Source: Siphonodentalium dalli
Lineage: Eukaryota > Mollusca > Scaphopoda > Gadilida > Siphonodentaliidae
Length of the DNA: 64,000 nucleotides
Assembly: GCA_032622095.1 (NCBI GenBank)
Contig: CP136062.1
Span: 140,014,351-140,078,350 of the forward strand
Reading direction: 5' to 3'
The position numbers were made by a program, and so were the translations under genes. Under the pieces are notes generated by a model. The model ran no database searches and was not told where the DNA came from. It worked only from the letters and a program-made list of their open reading frames with translations. Shown piece after piece: positions 21,501-36,500 of the stretch (position 1 is its first letter; each line of letters starts with the position of its first letter).

Positions 21501-24500
21501 TGTAAGCCAGTTCATTCTCTTATATATGTGAGAGAATCACATTATAAGAGAATGCACTGGCACAGGATCTTTAATGCTACACCAGTGGAGCTCCCATCTG
21601 ACATAAAAGGTTTAATATTTCTGTTTTCCACTTTATTCACAACAAGATGTAATTTCAGCATTGTCCAAGAAGAGGGATCTCTCTGACTACGAGATACCTT
21701 CAGTATGGTTGGCCATATTGTCTGTGGATAAAGTCCTCAACTTAAGACTTACAGAAGACCTTGATTTGATATTGTCACTCTTGCAATGTCTGTTTGAAAG
21801 ATTCTACACCGTTATTACATACAGAAATTACTGGAAGCTTTGTTCTGCTGTCAAAGCTAAGGTACATGTATGTTAGAATGTGTCAATTCCACACAAAATG
21901 TTTCATTTTTACGCAACAATTGAGAAACAATTAACCTCTTGGTGTAAAGTATTTAAAGATACATATAAATCTGATTTGATGGTCCCTGTATCATCCAGTT
22001 ACAACAACAGAATTTCAGCAAAAGCCAATTTAGTTATGAAAATGAGTTTATTACCAATAAATATACACAACAATACCAATCATGATATCATATTTACTGT
22101 AAAATTCCTGCAATAACGGTTCTTGGCAGTTTGGAGGTGAGCGAGTGTGGTTTACAACTTCCATATATTGCAATTCCTAATTATACCCCCACTTTCGAAG
22201 AAAATGGTGGTATACTGGATTGACTGTGTCTGTCCGTCCATCACACTTTCTCCCTGCGTCTGTCCGTCCGTCACACTTTCTCCCTCCGTGTGTCCGTCCG
22301 TCCGTCCGACCTCATAACTCGAACAACTATGAACCGATTTCAATAATGTTTTGTATGCAATCTCCTTAGGACCGCCTCTCCGCATGATGCTAATTGCGAT
22401 GCGGTCCGACTTTCTTTTTTTAAGTTACGCCTTATTTTGACTTAGTACTTATTTTTTAAGTTACGACTTATTTTGACTTAGAAAATTCTGTCCGACTTAA
22501 TAACTTTAACAAATATTAACCGATTTCAATAATTTTTGGTATACATGCTTCTCACAACACCCTCTCTACATGATGCGGCTCAGGGTTGGCTCAGACTGTT
22601 TTTCCTAACATTACACTTCATTTTCGACTTATTTTGACTTAGAAAATTTTGGGATACATGTATTATTAATCCAAATTTTTCTTTAAAGTTAAAAATCTTA
22701 TTTGTTGGGTTTACGGATAATGCGGGTTGAATTTACCACGGTGTGGGTATGCTAGCACGCGAGTGCATACCTCTTGTTCAAATTGGAATTCCCCAAGTCA
22801 TGTTGTCATGAATGTAAACACATAGTACTTCCATTGTAACCAGCATGGTGCCATATAACATGTATATTTTCATGGATATAACATGATTAACGATTCATAA
22901 ATAAGTATAATGCATGTATCCACATGTCAACTACAATGTATTATAATTATAGCATACCATATTCGTGTTGATACTTTTCATCAACTTCTATTCCGAAATT
23001 AATAGGTCGTCACTGATCGCACATGGAGCTGCATCCTTGCGTGACCACTTGTAACAGCATTCGTGCATGCCTGTTCGGTGGTGAAAAATAAAAGATTTCA
23101 AAGATTCATATCTAATAACTCTGAGCTTTGATGGGTGGGTTCTTCGACTCGAATCGAATATATTTTTTTACCTCCAAAGCCAAAGAAATAGTAATTTAGG
23201 GGCGTTTAATTGGATTATGCATCTTTAAGATAAAAAACAACAAATTCCAAAATTCATGCTGCAGATTCTTAATTTGTCAGTTATTCCAGTGAAAGAAAAA
23301 AACTACTTTTGATATAATGATACATGTATAGACTAGTATAATCGCCGATGCATGGGTCTCAAATGCTACAATGTCAGGGACCCTAACAAAAAGTCTGAAG
23401 TGCATAGAATAAATGGTTTTAAAAACTCGAAATCTAATAGAGTCAGGCATCAGGAGAGTCAGTGGTTTCCTTGCCTCATTGCTGATAATTTTATGTCTAA
23501 AGTGGAAGAAATAATAGTTTTTATACGCCCGTTTGAAAAAACTGTCGTATTATGTAAATGGGTTGTCCGTCCGTCATCCACCGTCCACCCGCTTTTGGTT
23601 TCCGGATAACTTTAGATTGAATCGAGTGAACTGAACCAAATTTGGTATATTAGTTTACCACCCCAAAATACAGATAAAGTTCGAATATGGGTTTCGTCTG
23701 CATGATTTTGACTGAGTTATGTCCCTTTTTCGACTTAGATTTTACCTGATTTGTGGTTTCCGGATGATAACTTTAGATTGAATCAAATGAACTGAACCAA
23801 ATTTGGTATATCAGTTTACCGACCCAAAATACAGTACTGTGCTAGTGCAGAATTAAATATCCTATGCAGTGCATTCTCTTATATACATGTATATGCGAGT
23901 CTACCATAGGGAGCCTCTCATATATAAGAGAATGCACTGGATTACAAGGTCAAGGTAAATATTGTTAGGCCAATATATTCTCTTATACATATATGAGAGT
24001 ATGAACCGGCACAGGATTTACGTAAAATTTCAGGCATCTCCAGTCATGGAAGGGTTAACCCTTTACCCAACAAACCGGCCAAAACCGGCCAAATAAAGCT
24101 TCAACAGCCTAAAATATCTTCGGTCTGTCTCAATAGAACCATACAAATATAGATATCATTGGAACCGGCTCCTTGACCACATTGTGATAGTTACAGTTAG
24201 CCCTGTGCCAATGCATTCTCTTATATATGCGAGTCGACCATAGGTCGCCTCGCATATATAAGAGAATGCATTGGCCTAAAAAAAATCTCTTTTTACCATT
24301 TTTTCTTACATTCTTTAACAATTTTATAATTTTTAATGTGTTAAGCCAATGCATTCTCTTATATATGCGAGGCGACCTATGGTCGACTCGCATATATAAG
24401 AGAATCCATTGGCACAGGGCCGTTCTGTTGGGTAAAGGGTTAAAGCTGTTCATGACTTCACAGTATAGATTTTAAGTTGCCAAAATCATGTTATTCCTAA

Positions 24501-27500
24501 CATATTTGTTTTTTACATTTATACTGAATGACTGTTGCATGTCATTTATTATCTTATATTTTCCAAGATATATTATCCATTTGTGATGTTAACCCTTTCT
24601 ATACTAGTTAGATATATTCTCCCATTCAGTTATAAAAGTACATGTATACATTTGAATGGTTTATTATTAATTTTGAGGGATGTTCCGCTAATAAAAAGCA
24701 GATGACAAACAGATAACAAAAATAATACAGTACAGAAGAATTTGTATTCGTCAGTGGCAAATGTTCAGATAATAAGTTCAACAAATGACCTATGTTGAAC
24801 TTATTATATGAACATTTCCTAAGGGAACTACTCATCAATGAGTATTTAGTATAGAAATGGTTAAATTCAGTTTAACTTTTTATGTATCTGTTACAGGCTC
24901 TGTTTGACTCCATGAGACAAGATGTGGATGCTAACCTTCTTCGCAAGCTCAATGAATATTTCCCACGGGGTGGTTTTATATTACCATGTGAGCTGAAAAT
25001 AGTGAGTAAGATAGTTTTGTACACAATGTCTTGGTTATATCTTCTTCATACTTGTATATTGTTTTAACAATTGTTATAAATCACAGGTCTATTCTTCAGT
25101 TGTCCATTCTTCTTATCTTCAAACCACGAAATTTTCACGATTGTAGTCAATTTAACCCTTCCAAGACTGGAGCATCCTGAAATTTTGCAAAAACCCTAGG
25201 GAGCCTCAAATATATATAAGAGAATACATTGGCCTAACAATATTTACATTGACTGTGTAAGCCAGAGCATCCTCTTATATATGCGAGGTTCCCTATGGGA
25301 GACACGCATATATACAAAAATGTATAGGCCTAACAATATTTACCTTGACATTGTAAGCCACACCATGTTACGATTAATCAACAGCAATAACATACTGTAT
25401 ACACCCGTCAGTAAGCCCATCCTCGAAGATAAGCCCAGTCTGGGTTTTTAACCCTAAATAAAACATAGGGTGGTCCTCGTAGATAAGCCCACCCCCATTT
25501 TTGAGCATTTGGAATGGGACTACAATCATGTACATATATCCTGTAGAATAGGAGAAGATACCCAAGCACATTTGTGCTTTTATTATTGTTGTTTTTCTTA
25601 AAAAATAAAGATGTATAATATTATACACTTGTTAGCTCAACTTACTTTTGTAAGTTTGAGCTATTGCCATGGCTTGGCGTCCGTCGTCCGTGTGTCCGTG
25701 TGTCCGTCAACAATTTCCTTTGGCGCGGGCTACAGGTCGTACCTTTGGTCTGATCTTTATGAAATTTTGTATGAATGTTGACATTGACATGTAGATGGGA
25801 ACGAGTCATTTTGGGGTCATTCGGCCAAAAAACATGGCCGCTGGTGGCCATCTTGGATTTCAAAATTCAATCCATTGGCGCGGGCTACAGGTCGTACTGT
25901 TCGTTTGATCATCATGAAATTTGTCATGGATGTTAATATTGACATGTAGATGGGAACGAGTCATTTTGGGGTCGTTCGGCCAAAAAACATGGCCGTCAGC
26001 AGCCATCTTGGATTTTACTCTTTGCATGACTAAATCATTTGGCGCAGGCTACAGGTCGTAGTTTTGATCGGAACTTCATGAAATTTGTCATGGATGTTAA
26101 CAATGACATGTAGATGGGAACGAGTGATTTTGGGGTTGTTCGGCCAAAAAACATGGCCGCCAGCAGCCATCTTGGATTTTACTCTTTGCATGACTAAATC
26201 CTTTGGCGCGGGTTACAGGTCGTACCTATGGTCTGATCTTTATGAATTTTGTCATGAATGTTGACATTGACATGTAGATGGGAACGAGTCATTTTGGGGT
26301 CATTCGGCCAAAAAACATGGCCGCTGGTGGCCATTTTGGATTTCAAAATTCAATCCATTGGCGCGGGCTACAGGTCGTACTGTTCGTCTGATCATTATGA
26401 AATTTGTCATGGATGTTAATATTGACATGTAGATGGGAACGAGTCATTTTGGGGTCGTTCGGCCAAAAAACATGGCCGCTGGCAGCCATCTTGGATTTTA
26501 CTCTTTGCATGACTAAATCCTTTGGCGCAGGCTACAGGTCGTAGTTTTGATCAGAACTTCATGAAATTTGTCATGGATGTTAACAATGACATGTGGATGG
26601 GAACGAGTGATTTTGGGGTTGTTCTGCCAAAAAACATGGCCGCCAGCAGCCATCATGGATTTTACTCTTTGCATGACTAAATCCTTTGGCGCGGGCTACA
26701 GGTCGTACCTATGGTCTGATCTTTATGAATTTTGTCATGAATGTTGACATTGACATGTAGATGGGAACGAGTCATTTTGGGGTCATTCGGCCAAAAAACA
26801 TGGCCGCTGGTGGCCATTTTGGATTTCAAAATTTAATCCATTGGCGCGGGCTACAGGTTGTGCTGTTCGTCTGTTCGTCATAAAATTTGTCATGGATGTT
26901 AATAATGACATGTAGATGGGAACGAGTGATTTTGGGGTCGTTCAGCCAAAAAACATGGCCGCCAGCAGCCATCTTGGATTTTACTCTTTGCATGACTAAA
27001 TCCTTTGGCGCGGGTTACAGGTCGTACCTTTGGTCTAACCTTTATGAAATTTGTCATGAATATTGATATTGACATGTATATGGGAACGAGTCATTTTGAG
27101 GTCATACGGCCAAAAAACATGGCGCTGGCAGCCATCTTGGATTTTACTCTTTGCATGACTAAATCCTTTGGCGCAGGCTACAGGTCGTAGTTTTGATCAG
27201 AACTTCATGAAATTTGTCATGGATGTTAACAATGACATGTAGATGGGAACGAGTGATTTTGGGGTTGTTCGGCCAAAAAACATGGCCGCCAGCAGCCATC
27301 ATGGATTTTACTCTTTGCATGACTAAATCCTTTGGCGCGGGCTACAGGTCGTACCTATGGTCTGATCTTTATGAATTTTGTCATGAATGTTGACATTGAC
27401 ATGTAGATGGGAACGAGTCATTTTGGGGTCATTCGGCCAAAAAACATGGCCGCTGGTGGCCATTTTGGATTTCAAAATTCAATCCATTGGCTCGGGCTAC

Positions 27501-30500
27501 AGGTCGTGCTGTTGGTCTGATCATCATGAAATTTGTCATGGATGTTAATATTGACATGTAGATGGGAACGAGTGATTTTGGGGTCGTTCAGCCAAAAAAC
27601 ATGGCCGCCAGCAGCCATCTTGGATTTTACTCTTTGCATGAATAAATCCTTTGGTGCGGGCTACAGGTCGTAGCTTTGGTCGGAACTTCAAGAAATTTGT
27701 CATGTATGTTAACAATGACATGTAGATGGGAAACGAGTCATTTGGGGTCGTTCAGCCATATTGGATTTTACTCTTTGCATGGATAAATCCATTGGCACAG
27801 GCTACAGGTCATACCTTTGATCAGATCATTATGAGATTTGTAAAGGCTGTAGATGGGAACAAGGTCATTTTGGGGTAATTCGGAAAAAAACATGGCTGCC
27901 GGTGGCCATTTTAGAATTTACTCTTTGCATCAATAAATCCTTTGGCACACCATAATCACCACATCCCTGATCCGATCATTATGAAACCTGTTATGAATGT
28001 TGATATTGACATGTACATCTAGTCTTACTTAGACATTTCAATTAGCACTTTTCCTATTCCTCCATTTACTGTCGACCATTAAATTATTCCCCTACCTAAG
28101 TTGAGCTACAGTGTCATTGACACTTTCATGTTAATATTATTGTGAATTATACACATCTTATTCTATTCTTAGTTGTTGGATCAATCAAAGAGGTATCAAA
28201 TCAATAAAATCAAAAGATGTGTCACTTATTGTTCACACCTCTATCAGAGTAAATTCAATGGGATGTGGAGTAATCACTTGGTGTTTTTGTAGGATCCTCT
28301 GATAATGCAGAAGAGTGATGTATGTTCACCTGCATCTCACTTTTGTGTTTTTATAAGAATTAGCATCAATTATTAGCATTAGAGTAACTAAATTAACTTG
28401 TGAACTCATACAACCCTATTGTGTTTACAAATTAATCCCAAAATTTACAACCTTATTCAAATTGATTCCAAATGTTTCTGTCTAACACCGTTTCTGGTTA
28501 TTATCATGTGACTTTATCTTAATAATATAAATAAAACACATTATTATCTTTATTCAATAAAAAAAATATGGTATTGGTATAAAATATGATGGTAGGTCGG
28601 CACATGAAGGCTGTCTTAATTTTTGCACAGGGGGGTCCTAAAATGTCAATATCTCTTATCGGCCACTCCATAACGTTGTTCAATGTAGCGTAATGCCCTA
28701 AATAATCGACTCCTTAACCACAGCAGAATTATGGGTAATTGTTCAGGATTTAGTCGGAAATATGGCTTGTTGCCACTCATCTGAAAGCTCTCAGTGAGAG
28801 CTTTCCGATGAATGGCAACAAGCCATATTTCCGACTAAATCCTGAAAAATTACCCATAATTATGCTGTGGTTAAGGAGTCGATTATTTAGGGCATTACTG
28901 TACATTACCCTCATAGGTACTAGGTTTACAAACAATTAGCACACCCAACATGATCGTACAATGAAATCTATATACTTCGTATTAGGCCTAAAAAAAAAAT
29001 ACATTTGTTTCCGCTAACAAGCTGAAAAAAATTAGGGTAGGTAGGTAGGCTTAACTCTTTTTTTTTTGTTAACTTTTTTTTTTCAGTATCTTTAAAAATA
29101 ATTGTATAATACTTGTCAATAACCCAAACTATGCACTTCTTAGCCCCAATCAGGTTATTAAACCCAGATGACAGAGGAACTAGAAACTCCAATTCAATCT
29201 TACATATGCTTTAACATTTACATATATACCAGTCTATATACTAATATAGTCTTTGATAATCCTAATATTTCCCACATGGTCTGGCGACAACTGGAGTCAG
29301 TCCAACGCCACTGCACTGTTCACATATTGGAGTGACCATCTTGTACCGATCTCTTAATGATGGCTTCACAACACTACCTTCTCCTCCGCATTCAGTGAAG
29401 GATCTAGGTATTTTTTGGGGACACCTGATTTTGGGCAATGATATGCCGACGGCATAACCTGAAGGCCTGAGCGGAGGAAGGTTTGGGAGGGATGAAGCCC
29501 TGCTGATGGTGGGGGTTCTCCCCCTGGAAATTTTTTGAAAATCCATTGCATTTAGAGCTAATCTAGGGCACTTTGAGTCAGTATTTTGAATTTTACTCAG
29601 AGGTCAATTTGATCAAGTTTCTCAAGCATAACTTTGGAATTTTTTTTATATGTATGGATTGGAAATGCTTATAAGTCATTGTCAGATATCTTTTGGTTCA
29701 ATGGATTATGCTTATCCTGCTTGAAATGAGACTTGCCATTATCACTCTAATTCATATAATTGGCTATTTTATAAAATTCAAGTAAGACACATACATAATA
29801 TACTACATGTAGTACAGAAACAATGTCTATTAAGTTAGTAATTACTATTTATAGTACTAATCTCTATATTAATTATTCATTTGGTATTATGAGATCCCAT
29901 CTGATAACCAGGTTGATTCGATCAAATTGTTAATGTTCCTGTACTGTATTTGATTGAAATATTGTCTGAAGGCTGAATGATAACAAACCTGAACTGAAAC
30001 TATTTGAAGTTTTCACAGATGAAAGCTAGATGAAGCCAAACATACTTTACAGTATGATTCCAACTGTTAAACTTAAATCTTTTTGTAAACTTAAATTTCT
30101 TATGTCAATATATATAAATGTTTTGCATCTCGTTATGATATGAATTGGGACCTAAATTGAAGGGAAAAAAATTTTAAATAAATTTTTTGTATTTTTTATT
30201 TTTTGTCCAATGTTTTTTTTTTTGCAATGGCAATAAAAAGTTTAGGGTCGGGGGTTTAAAATAGGGTCGGTCGGGTTAGCAGAAACAAACGTCTTTTTTT
30301 TTTAGGCCTAAGGATGCATTGAAATTGGTTTAAATGAAATTGGGGAGAATGAGCTAAAATTTGACTCTGAACTCCCAAATACTGTTTACGTGTATTAGCT
30401 TTTATTAACCCATTAGTAACCAACATTAGTCACTAATTGATAGTAAGTTGATTCTCATTGACTCATTTATAGAGATATTCAGCTAACAACTTCAACAAAC

Positions 30501-33500
30501 ATTCTAAGGTTGACAGCCTGAACATTCTTACAGTTTAATCCAAAGGCGTTTCTGCTTGTTATTGATGCTGTTAATTAATGTTGGTTATATACTATTTTTG
30601 CACAATTAATTCAGTGTTCCGTGCACATTGAAACCTTAAGAAGATTATGTACTGGTATGAAACACCCATAATAATAAACCATTATAAAAGCATATCTATC
30701 TGTTATCTGCTTATAATATCTGACCATCACTAAAACAGAATGGAGCATTCCAACGTACACCTTAAGGATTGAATGGGAAAATTCATTCAGTTGTCGTATG
30801 TTAAACCCTTTCATTACTAGAGCTTCCTGAAATTTAGCGAAAACACTGTGCCAATGCATTCTCTTATAAATGCGAGTCTCCCTATCCTCACATATATATA
30901 TGAGAATAAATTGGCCTAACATTTTCAACCTTGAACTTGTAAGCCAGTGCATTCTCTTATATATGCGAGGCTCCCTATGGGAGACATGCATATATAAGAG
31001 AATGCACTGGAACAGGATCATTATTGCTGCACCAGCACAGTTCCTGTCTTGAAATGGTTAATAATCATTGGATATCAATTTGTTATTATAATATTGTCTT
31101 ATTCTTTTTTGTTCTAGAATAAGAGGCTTCAAGTGAAGCAAGATAAATTCCTGAAAACTTTCAGACTATTCTTTCTGTCCATCGCGGCAGATAGAGAGAA
31201 GAAACTGTCATATCTCAAGGATGAATATCCTCATGAATACGGAGAAGACTTTGATAAAATGCTGCAGCAGCAGTGGAAAGTAGTGCGGAGCGACTTTATT
31301 AGTCACATGGGACCGACATTATTAGATAGAGTAGGTATTTAAAGGAGATTTTCATGTCTATTATGGTGTTTTTGTGGCAGTATAGAAGAATATATTGTAT
31401 TTGGTAATTTGGAGTCATATCATAGCATTTATTTTTGATAGTTTGTGTCAGTTGGAACTACTCCAGTTAAAGTATCTTATATATAATCACATTTAATATA
31501 CTAGACTCGCTATCTCTCTGATTACATACCATTTTTTTCTATGCCCATTTTGAAAAGGTGGTTGTATCATGTTATCAAGATATATAAGCCACTTGTGCTG
31601 CTAAATTGCTAAATTGTCTCTTCATCTGTCTGTTTAACATGATGGTTTCTGGCCAATAACTACAATCTCTATTATTTTATCACAACCAAAGTTAGTGCGT
31701 GTGATTCTTGTCCAAAAACCAGGCCAAGTTTGCATGACTTTCAGCACTTTTTCAACTTAGAAATAACCAGATATGATAAAAAATTAGTTTCCGACTGATA
31801 ATTCCAATTTGGATTAATTGATCTGAACGAAAGTTGGTAGTGTTTCATATCAAAACATACAGGCCAAGGTTGAATATGGGTCTGGTCCAATAACTTTTAC
31901 ATTGGTTATCAGCCTTTTGAACCACATATTATTCCAGTCCTCGAAATTGGCCATGGAAATAAGCAACGCCGTGGGAAATGCCATGTTTCCTAATTTTGAG
32001 GGTTGTATTATTCTAATTTCAACCTTTTCTTACACAAACAATGTTATTAACAATTCTTATTTTCATAGACAGAGCATGAAATGAGTGCTCAATCATGCCT
32101 CCGCTTAAATGCAACTTGTGAGAAAAAGACTAATTCTTCAGCAAACTATTACCTTTATTTTGTCCATCCAAGCAGATATATCTACCACAGATTATCAGAT
32201 CTCAATGAAATTTGGTAAGGATGTTTGGCAAGGGACGGCTTTAAAAGAAATTATTGATGATCGAGAATATTATTCATGGACCAGTGGTTTTGCTACTTAA
32301 GGTTATATGCCACATGGTGGTATGCACCGGGCAATAGGCCAGCTCTTGTTGTGACTGTCATTTATCTCATTTTATTGGAATAACCACTAAAAACTGAATG
32401 TCTTAACCTCAACAGGTAATGGAGTATGGTGCTGAGTATTTTGATAATTTGGATAATAGCTGTGCGTCATGGGAAATATTACTTGATCTCATCCAGGATA
32501 ACCCACAACTAACAGAACAGGACCTCCTGAATTTTATGTAAGTTTTTTGCTTGCTCCAGAGTACCAGAATTTTCCGAAAATGTAACTTGCATACATGTAC
32601 ATTTGAGAGGTTGTAATACATTATTCGAAATGGACTCAAAAGAAATGAGAAATACCTGGAGGTTATATTGTCTATGTACATGTATCATATGTTTCTGGTG
32701 ACAATTTAGTGATGGAATCTAATATGCATTGTATACCCTCGCAATATGAATCATGTCATTGGCTGTTTGCAGTTATCAAGTAGTTTGCTATCTATTAGGG
32801 TTGTAAGGATACACCCCTGCTATGATAACGATATGTATCGCGATTTTTGCTCACAAAATGATTTAAAAAATTATTGAAATTTTAACCCGCAGTGACGAAT
32901 GGTAGCCTGGTATAAATATAATTCCATTTCTCATTTCTAGTAGCACACTATTCCATTCCTAAGCTTATATATTCACACTGAAACAATTGAATATATCCTA
33001 TAGCTTTAATTGGATACTATGTTGAATGCTAGAGCCACTAAGGAACTGTACATATAAAATTATCAAAATGTGGGAGTAAGCGCGTCATGATATATCTGTT
33101 TTAAAATGTATCATGATACTATTCTTCAGAATAATCATGATACATGTATGTGTATCACGATTAATAGTTACACCCCTACTATCTGTAGGCCTAAAGTGTC
33201 TCATCTTGCTTGTTACCCGTTTCCAACAGGCAAATAAGCATCAGCTGTAAAGATGTGCACAGCTTTATCACTTCAGACATTCCTACCTCAGAAGATTCTC
33301 TTGAACTGTAGAATCTGACATAATATCATTATATATACACATACAGTAATGCCCTAATTAATCGACTGCTTAACCACAGCAGAATTATGGGTAACATTTC
33401 AGGATTTAGTCAGAAATATGGCTTGTTGCCATTCATCAGAAAGCTCTCCCCATATTTCCGACTAAATCCTGAAAAGTTACCCATAATTCTGCTGTGGTTA

Positions 33501-36500
33501 AGCAGTCGATTAATTAGGGCATTACTGTACCATAGCTATCCTCTTTCTCTCCACAGAACAAATGATCATCCTAAGAGTATGGAATGTCTCATGAAGGATA
33601 CCAGCGCTTCAAGTGATGAGCTCGGGCCCAGAAAAAGTAAAGCACCAGGTGCGAAGAAAGATTACTCTAAAATCCAAAAGCATAGAAGACACTCTGTAGA
33701 ATCTGACAAAAATAATTGTGCGGAAGAGCAAGAACCAGCTAAAAAGAAGCCAAGGAAATCTTTAACAGAATTGGATTCTGGGAACAATATTAGCTGTAGA
33801 GGTGAAAAAGAAAGTGGTGTATCTCATCTGCAAATTAAATCAGGTGGTTTAACCAGAGAAACAGTGTGTGAGTCAAACAATATGCTGAATTTTGATGGTG
33901 GAGGTGAAAAAGAAAGTGGTGTATCTCATCTGCAAATTAAATCAGGTGGTTTAACCAGAGAAATAGTGTGTGAGTCAAACAATATGCTGAATTTTGATGT
34001 TAATATTAATAAAAGCAAGCATGATGCTCATAAAGAAGTGGACCAACAAATACACACTGAACCCAAGAAGTGTTCAACACAATTGGACCTCAGACATGCC
34101 AGTGGGAACTCACATGATGCAGACAGTGGTGTTTCTCCTATGGTAGCTGATTTGATGCAGTTGAGCATACAATCGGCATGTGCGTCGAAGACAGTTCATA
34201 ACTTTCATGTCAACCTCAAGAACAACGAACAAGATATTTGCACAGAAAGGGACGAAACAGCAAACAAAATGCATAAGAAATATTCCACAGAATCAAATGA
34301 ATATAATACACACCAAGGTGTTTCTTCTGTATGTGCTGGGTCAGATGTATTGACTAAGCAGGTGACGACATTTGAGCCAAATTCAATGTCGAATTCAGAT
34401 TGTGTTTCCAGTTTAGCAGATGATAGTATTAGTTTAGTTGAAGATGGTCAGAACAAACTGGTTAGTTCTTGTGAGAGTATAACCAGTGATGTCATAAGCA
34501 TTTCTTCTCCAGAACTATTGGAGGAAAAAGAAAAACTATCCAAATCCGTTTCGAAATGCAAAACTATAGTTGAATCCAAAAGATGTTTAGTTTCAATTGA
34601 CGTTAGCAATGACAATGTGACTGATATTTTAATAAATAAGGACGGCGCTGGTTCACACAGCACTGACCAAACTGTTTCTCCCAATTCTCATGAGAGAATT
34701 TGTGATGTTGATAGTAATAGTATGAGTTGCTGTGGTGATGAAAAATGTGATTCTAATGAAGATAAGAAAACTGACTCAGATGATGCAGATATAACTGTTC
34801 TTGGATCTAACGAGTCCATACAGGGAGACGATCAGGAATGTAGGTCAGTTGCTGCCACAACCGGGTCATCATCCAGCATGCCTGAAACCCATGTCAGGTG
34901 AGTTCTTTGTGGAACATGGTACTTTTTGCTTAGGCCATGCAAAATATAATTCCCTTTTCTCAGGACTGCGTGTGTGTTCATCAACCCTGCACATGCAACC
35001 TTTTGATATGTGTTCGATGTGTCTGGAAAACTTTTAACTGTACAAAATAATTGTCGTATTTATGGTATGTTTTTTATACAAACATGTTTGGAAGTATGAT
35101 CGATCAGACCTGTTTCCGGATTCCAATTCCCGATTCATTACTGTCATTTGTAACTAGGTTCAAATGTGTTAAACACATTATGTATTGCATCTGAAACTCA
35201 GTAAAAATGTGTCAATGATATTTTCTTGGGTGATTTGAATCTATCAACTAACTTTTATGAACATCTGTTCTGATCTGTTCGAGTAATAATGGCCACAGCC
35301 AACTAAAATTAAACAGAGAGCTAGCCGATGGAGAGATGGAATGCTTCGTTGGCATGTGCTCCAGAAATGATACAAATTTAAAACTTGGCATGCGCTCATG
35401 ATTTTCTAAAATTTTGGCTTGAGAAATGGAAAATTGACTGCATGGCCTTATAATTTAGTATTTACTCTTCAATGAAAAGAGTGGGCTAGCATTGTGATGT
35501 TCACCCATTATGCACCTCAATTGTGCATTTTATCTTCTTCAAATTAGGGGATATAGAAACTTCCCAGAAGGGAAAACATAACTAAAAACAATGTTAATTT
35601 GAGACTATAGATACTTCCCAGAAGATGAGGCCTAAGCAGAATGAGGTCTCCAGAGGGTGAATTTGGTGATGCTAGCCCGCTATGCAGGATAGCATCACTA
35701 AATTCACCCTCTGGGGACCTCATTCTGCAAATGACAGACATATTATTTGCAGGCTTGATATACGGTACACATATGTATATGGATTCCTCAATCATCCTCT
35801 GTAAACTGTTATCAGGAATAAAAAATAAATAAAACCCTCCCATACGTGTACACTGTTTTCCAAAAATTAAGCAATGCAACAGTGCATGCAAAGTCAATTT
35901 CCCATTTCTCAGGCCAAATGTTTTGAAAATCATGTACCGTAGCATGAGCTTTTATATTATAATTTTTGAAGCTCTCAACCTTCGCATCAGCCAGCTCAGG
36001 GTCCAATTTTAGTTGTCTGTGGCCAATATTTTCCCTAACAGACGTTGGTAAAAAAATTATTGATAGGTTCCGTATGATTTATTTTGTTCAAAATCACCCA
36101 GTCAAGTATCACTGACACATTTTTAACTGTGAATGAAGTTGCACTCGTCACGTTTCTAACACATGCAGTGTCGAGTCCAATATGACTTCACCACAACCTG
36201 GACGAGTACAAGAAAAACATACTGAACACAACATTGTATAATGACATTTTTATTATCCATCTGTATGTTTATCTAAATTTTGGTAATAAAACTTGTGTGG
36301 TTATTTTTGGTATTTGTCGGCCCTTAATTCTCTATAAAAGCCTGTATTTGATCATCAGAAAGCATGATTTGGAAGAGTAAACATGGAAGTGGAAAAAAAC
36401 TCAATGCGGAAGTGAAATGTATGCTAAATCCACCAGTGTTGCGTGCGCATCGCAATTTCACCAATTCATTTCACAATAGAGTTAATTTGTGACGTCACGG

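Noticed and set aside
24130-24475. Overlapping ORFs on both strands with 'ILLYMR' and 'RIYKRMHW' segments, repeated at 30611, 40502 and 41245
   Set aside because: They are translations of the hairpin arms of the TTAA element. The same peptide appears from either strand because the DNA is palindromic.
25722-27950. Open reading frames within the GCCATCTTGG array
   Set aside because: They recur with the repeat period and carry no protein-like constraint.
29262-29546. 94-codon minus-strand ORF ending in a CEQCSGVGLTP stretch that recalls DnaJ-type zinc motifs
   Set aside because: Only one C-x2-C-x-G-x-G box is present, there are no exon boundaries, and it lies inside an inverted-repeat element.
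33387-33556. N-terminal part of a 504-codon ORF
   Set aside because: It is the inside of a TA-bounded palindrome plus the intron end. The real exon starts at 33557 after CTCCACAG, in phase with the previous exon.
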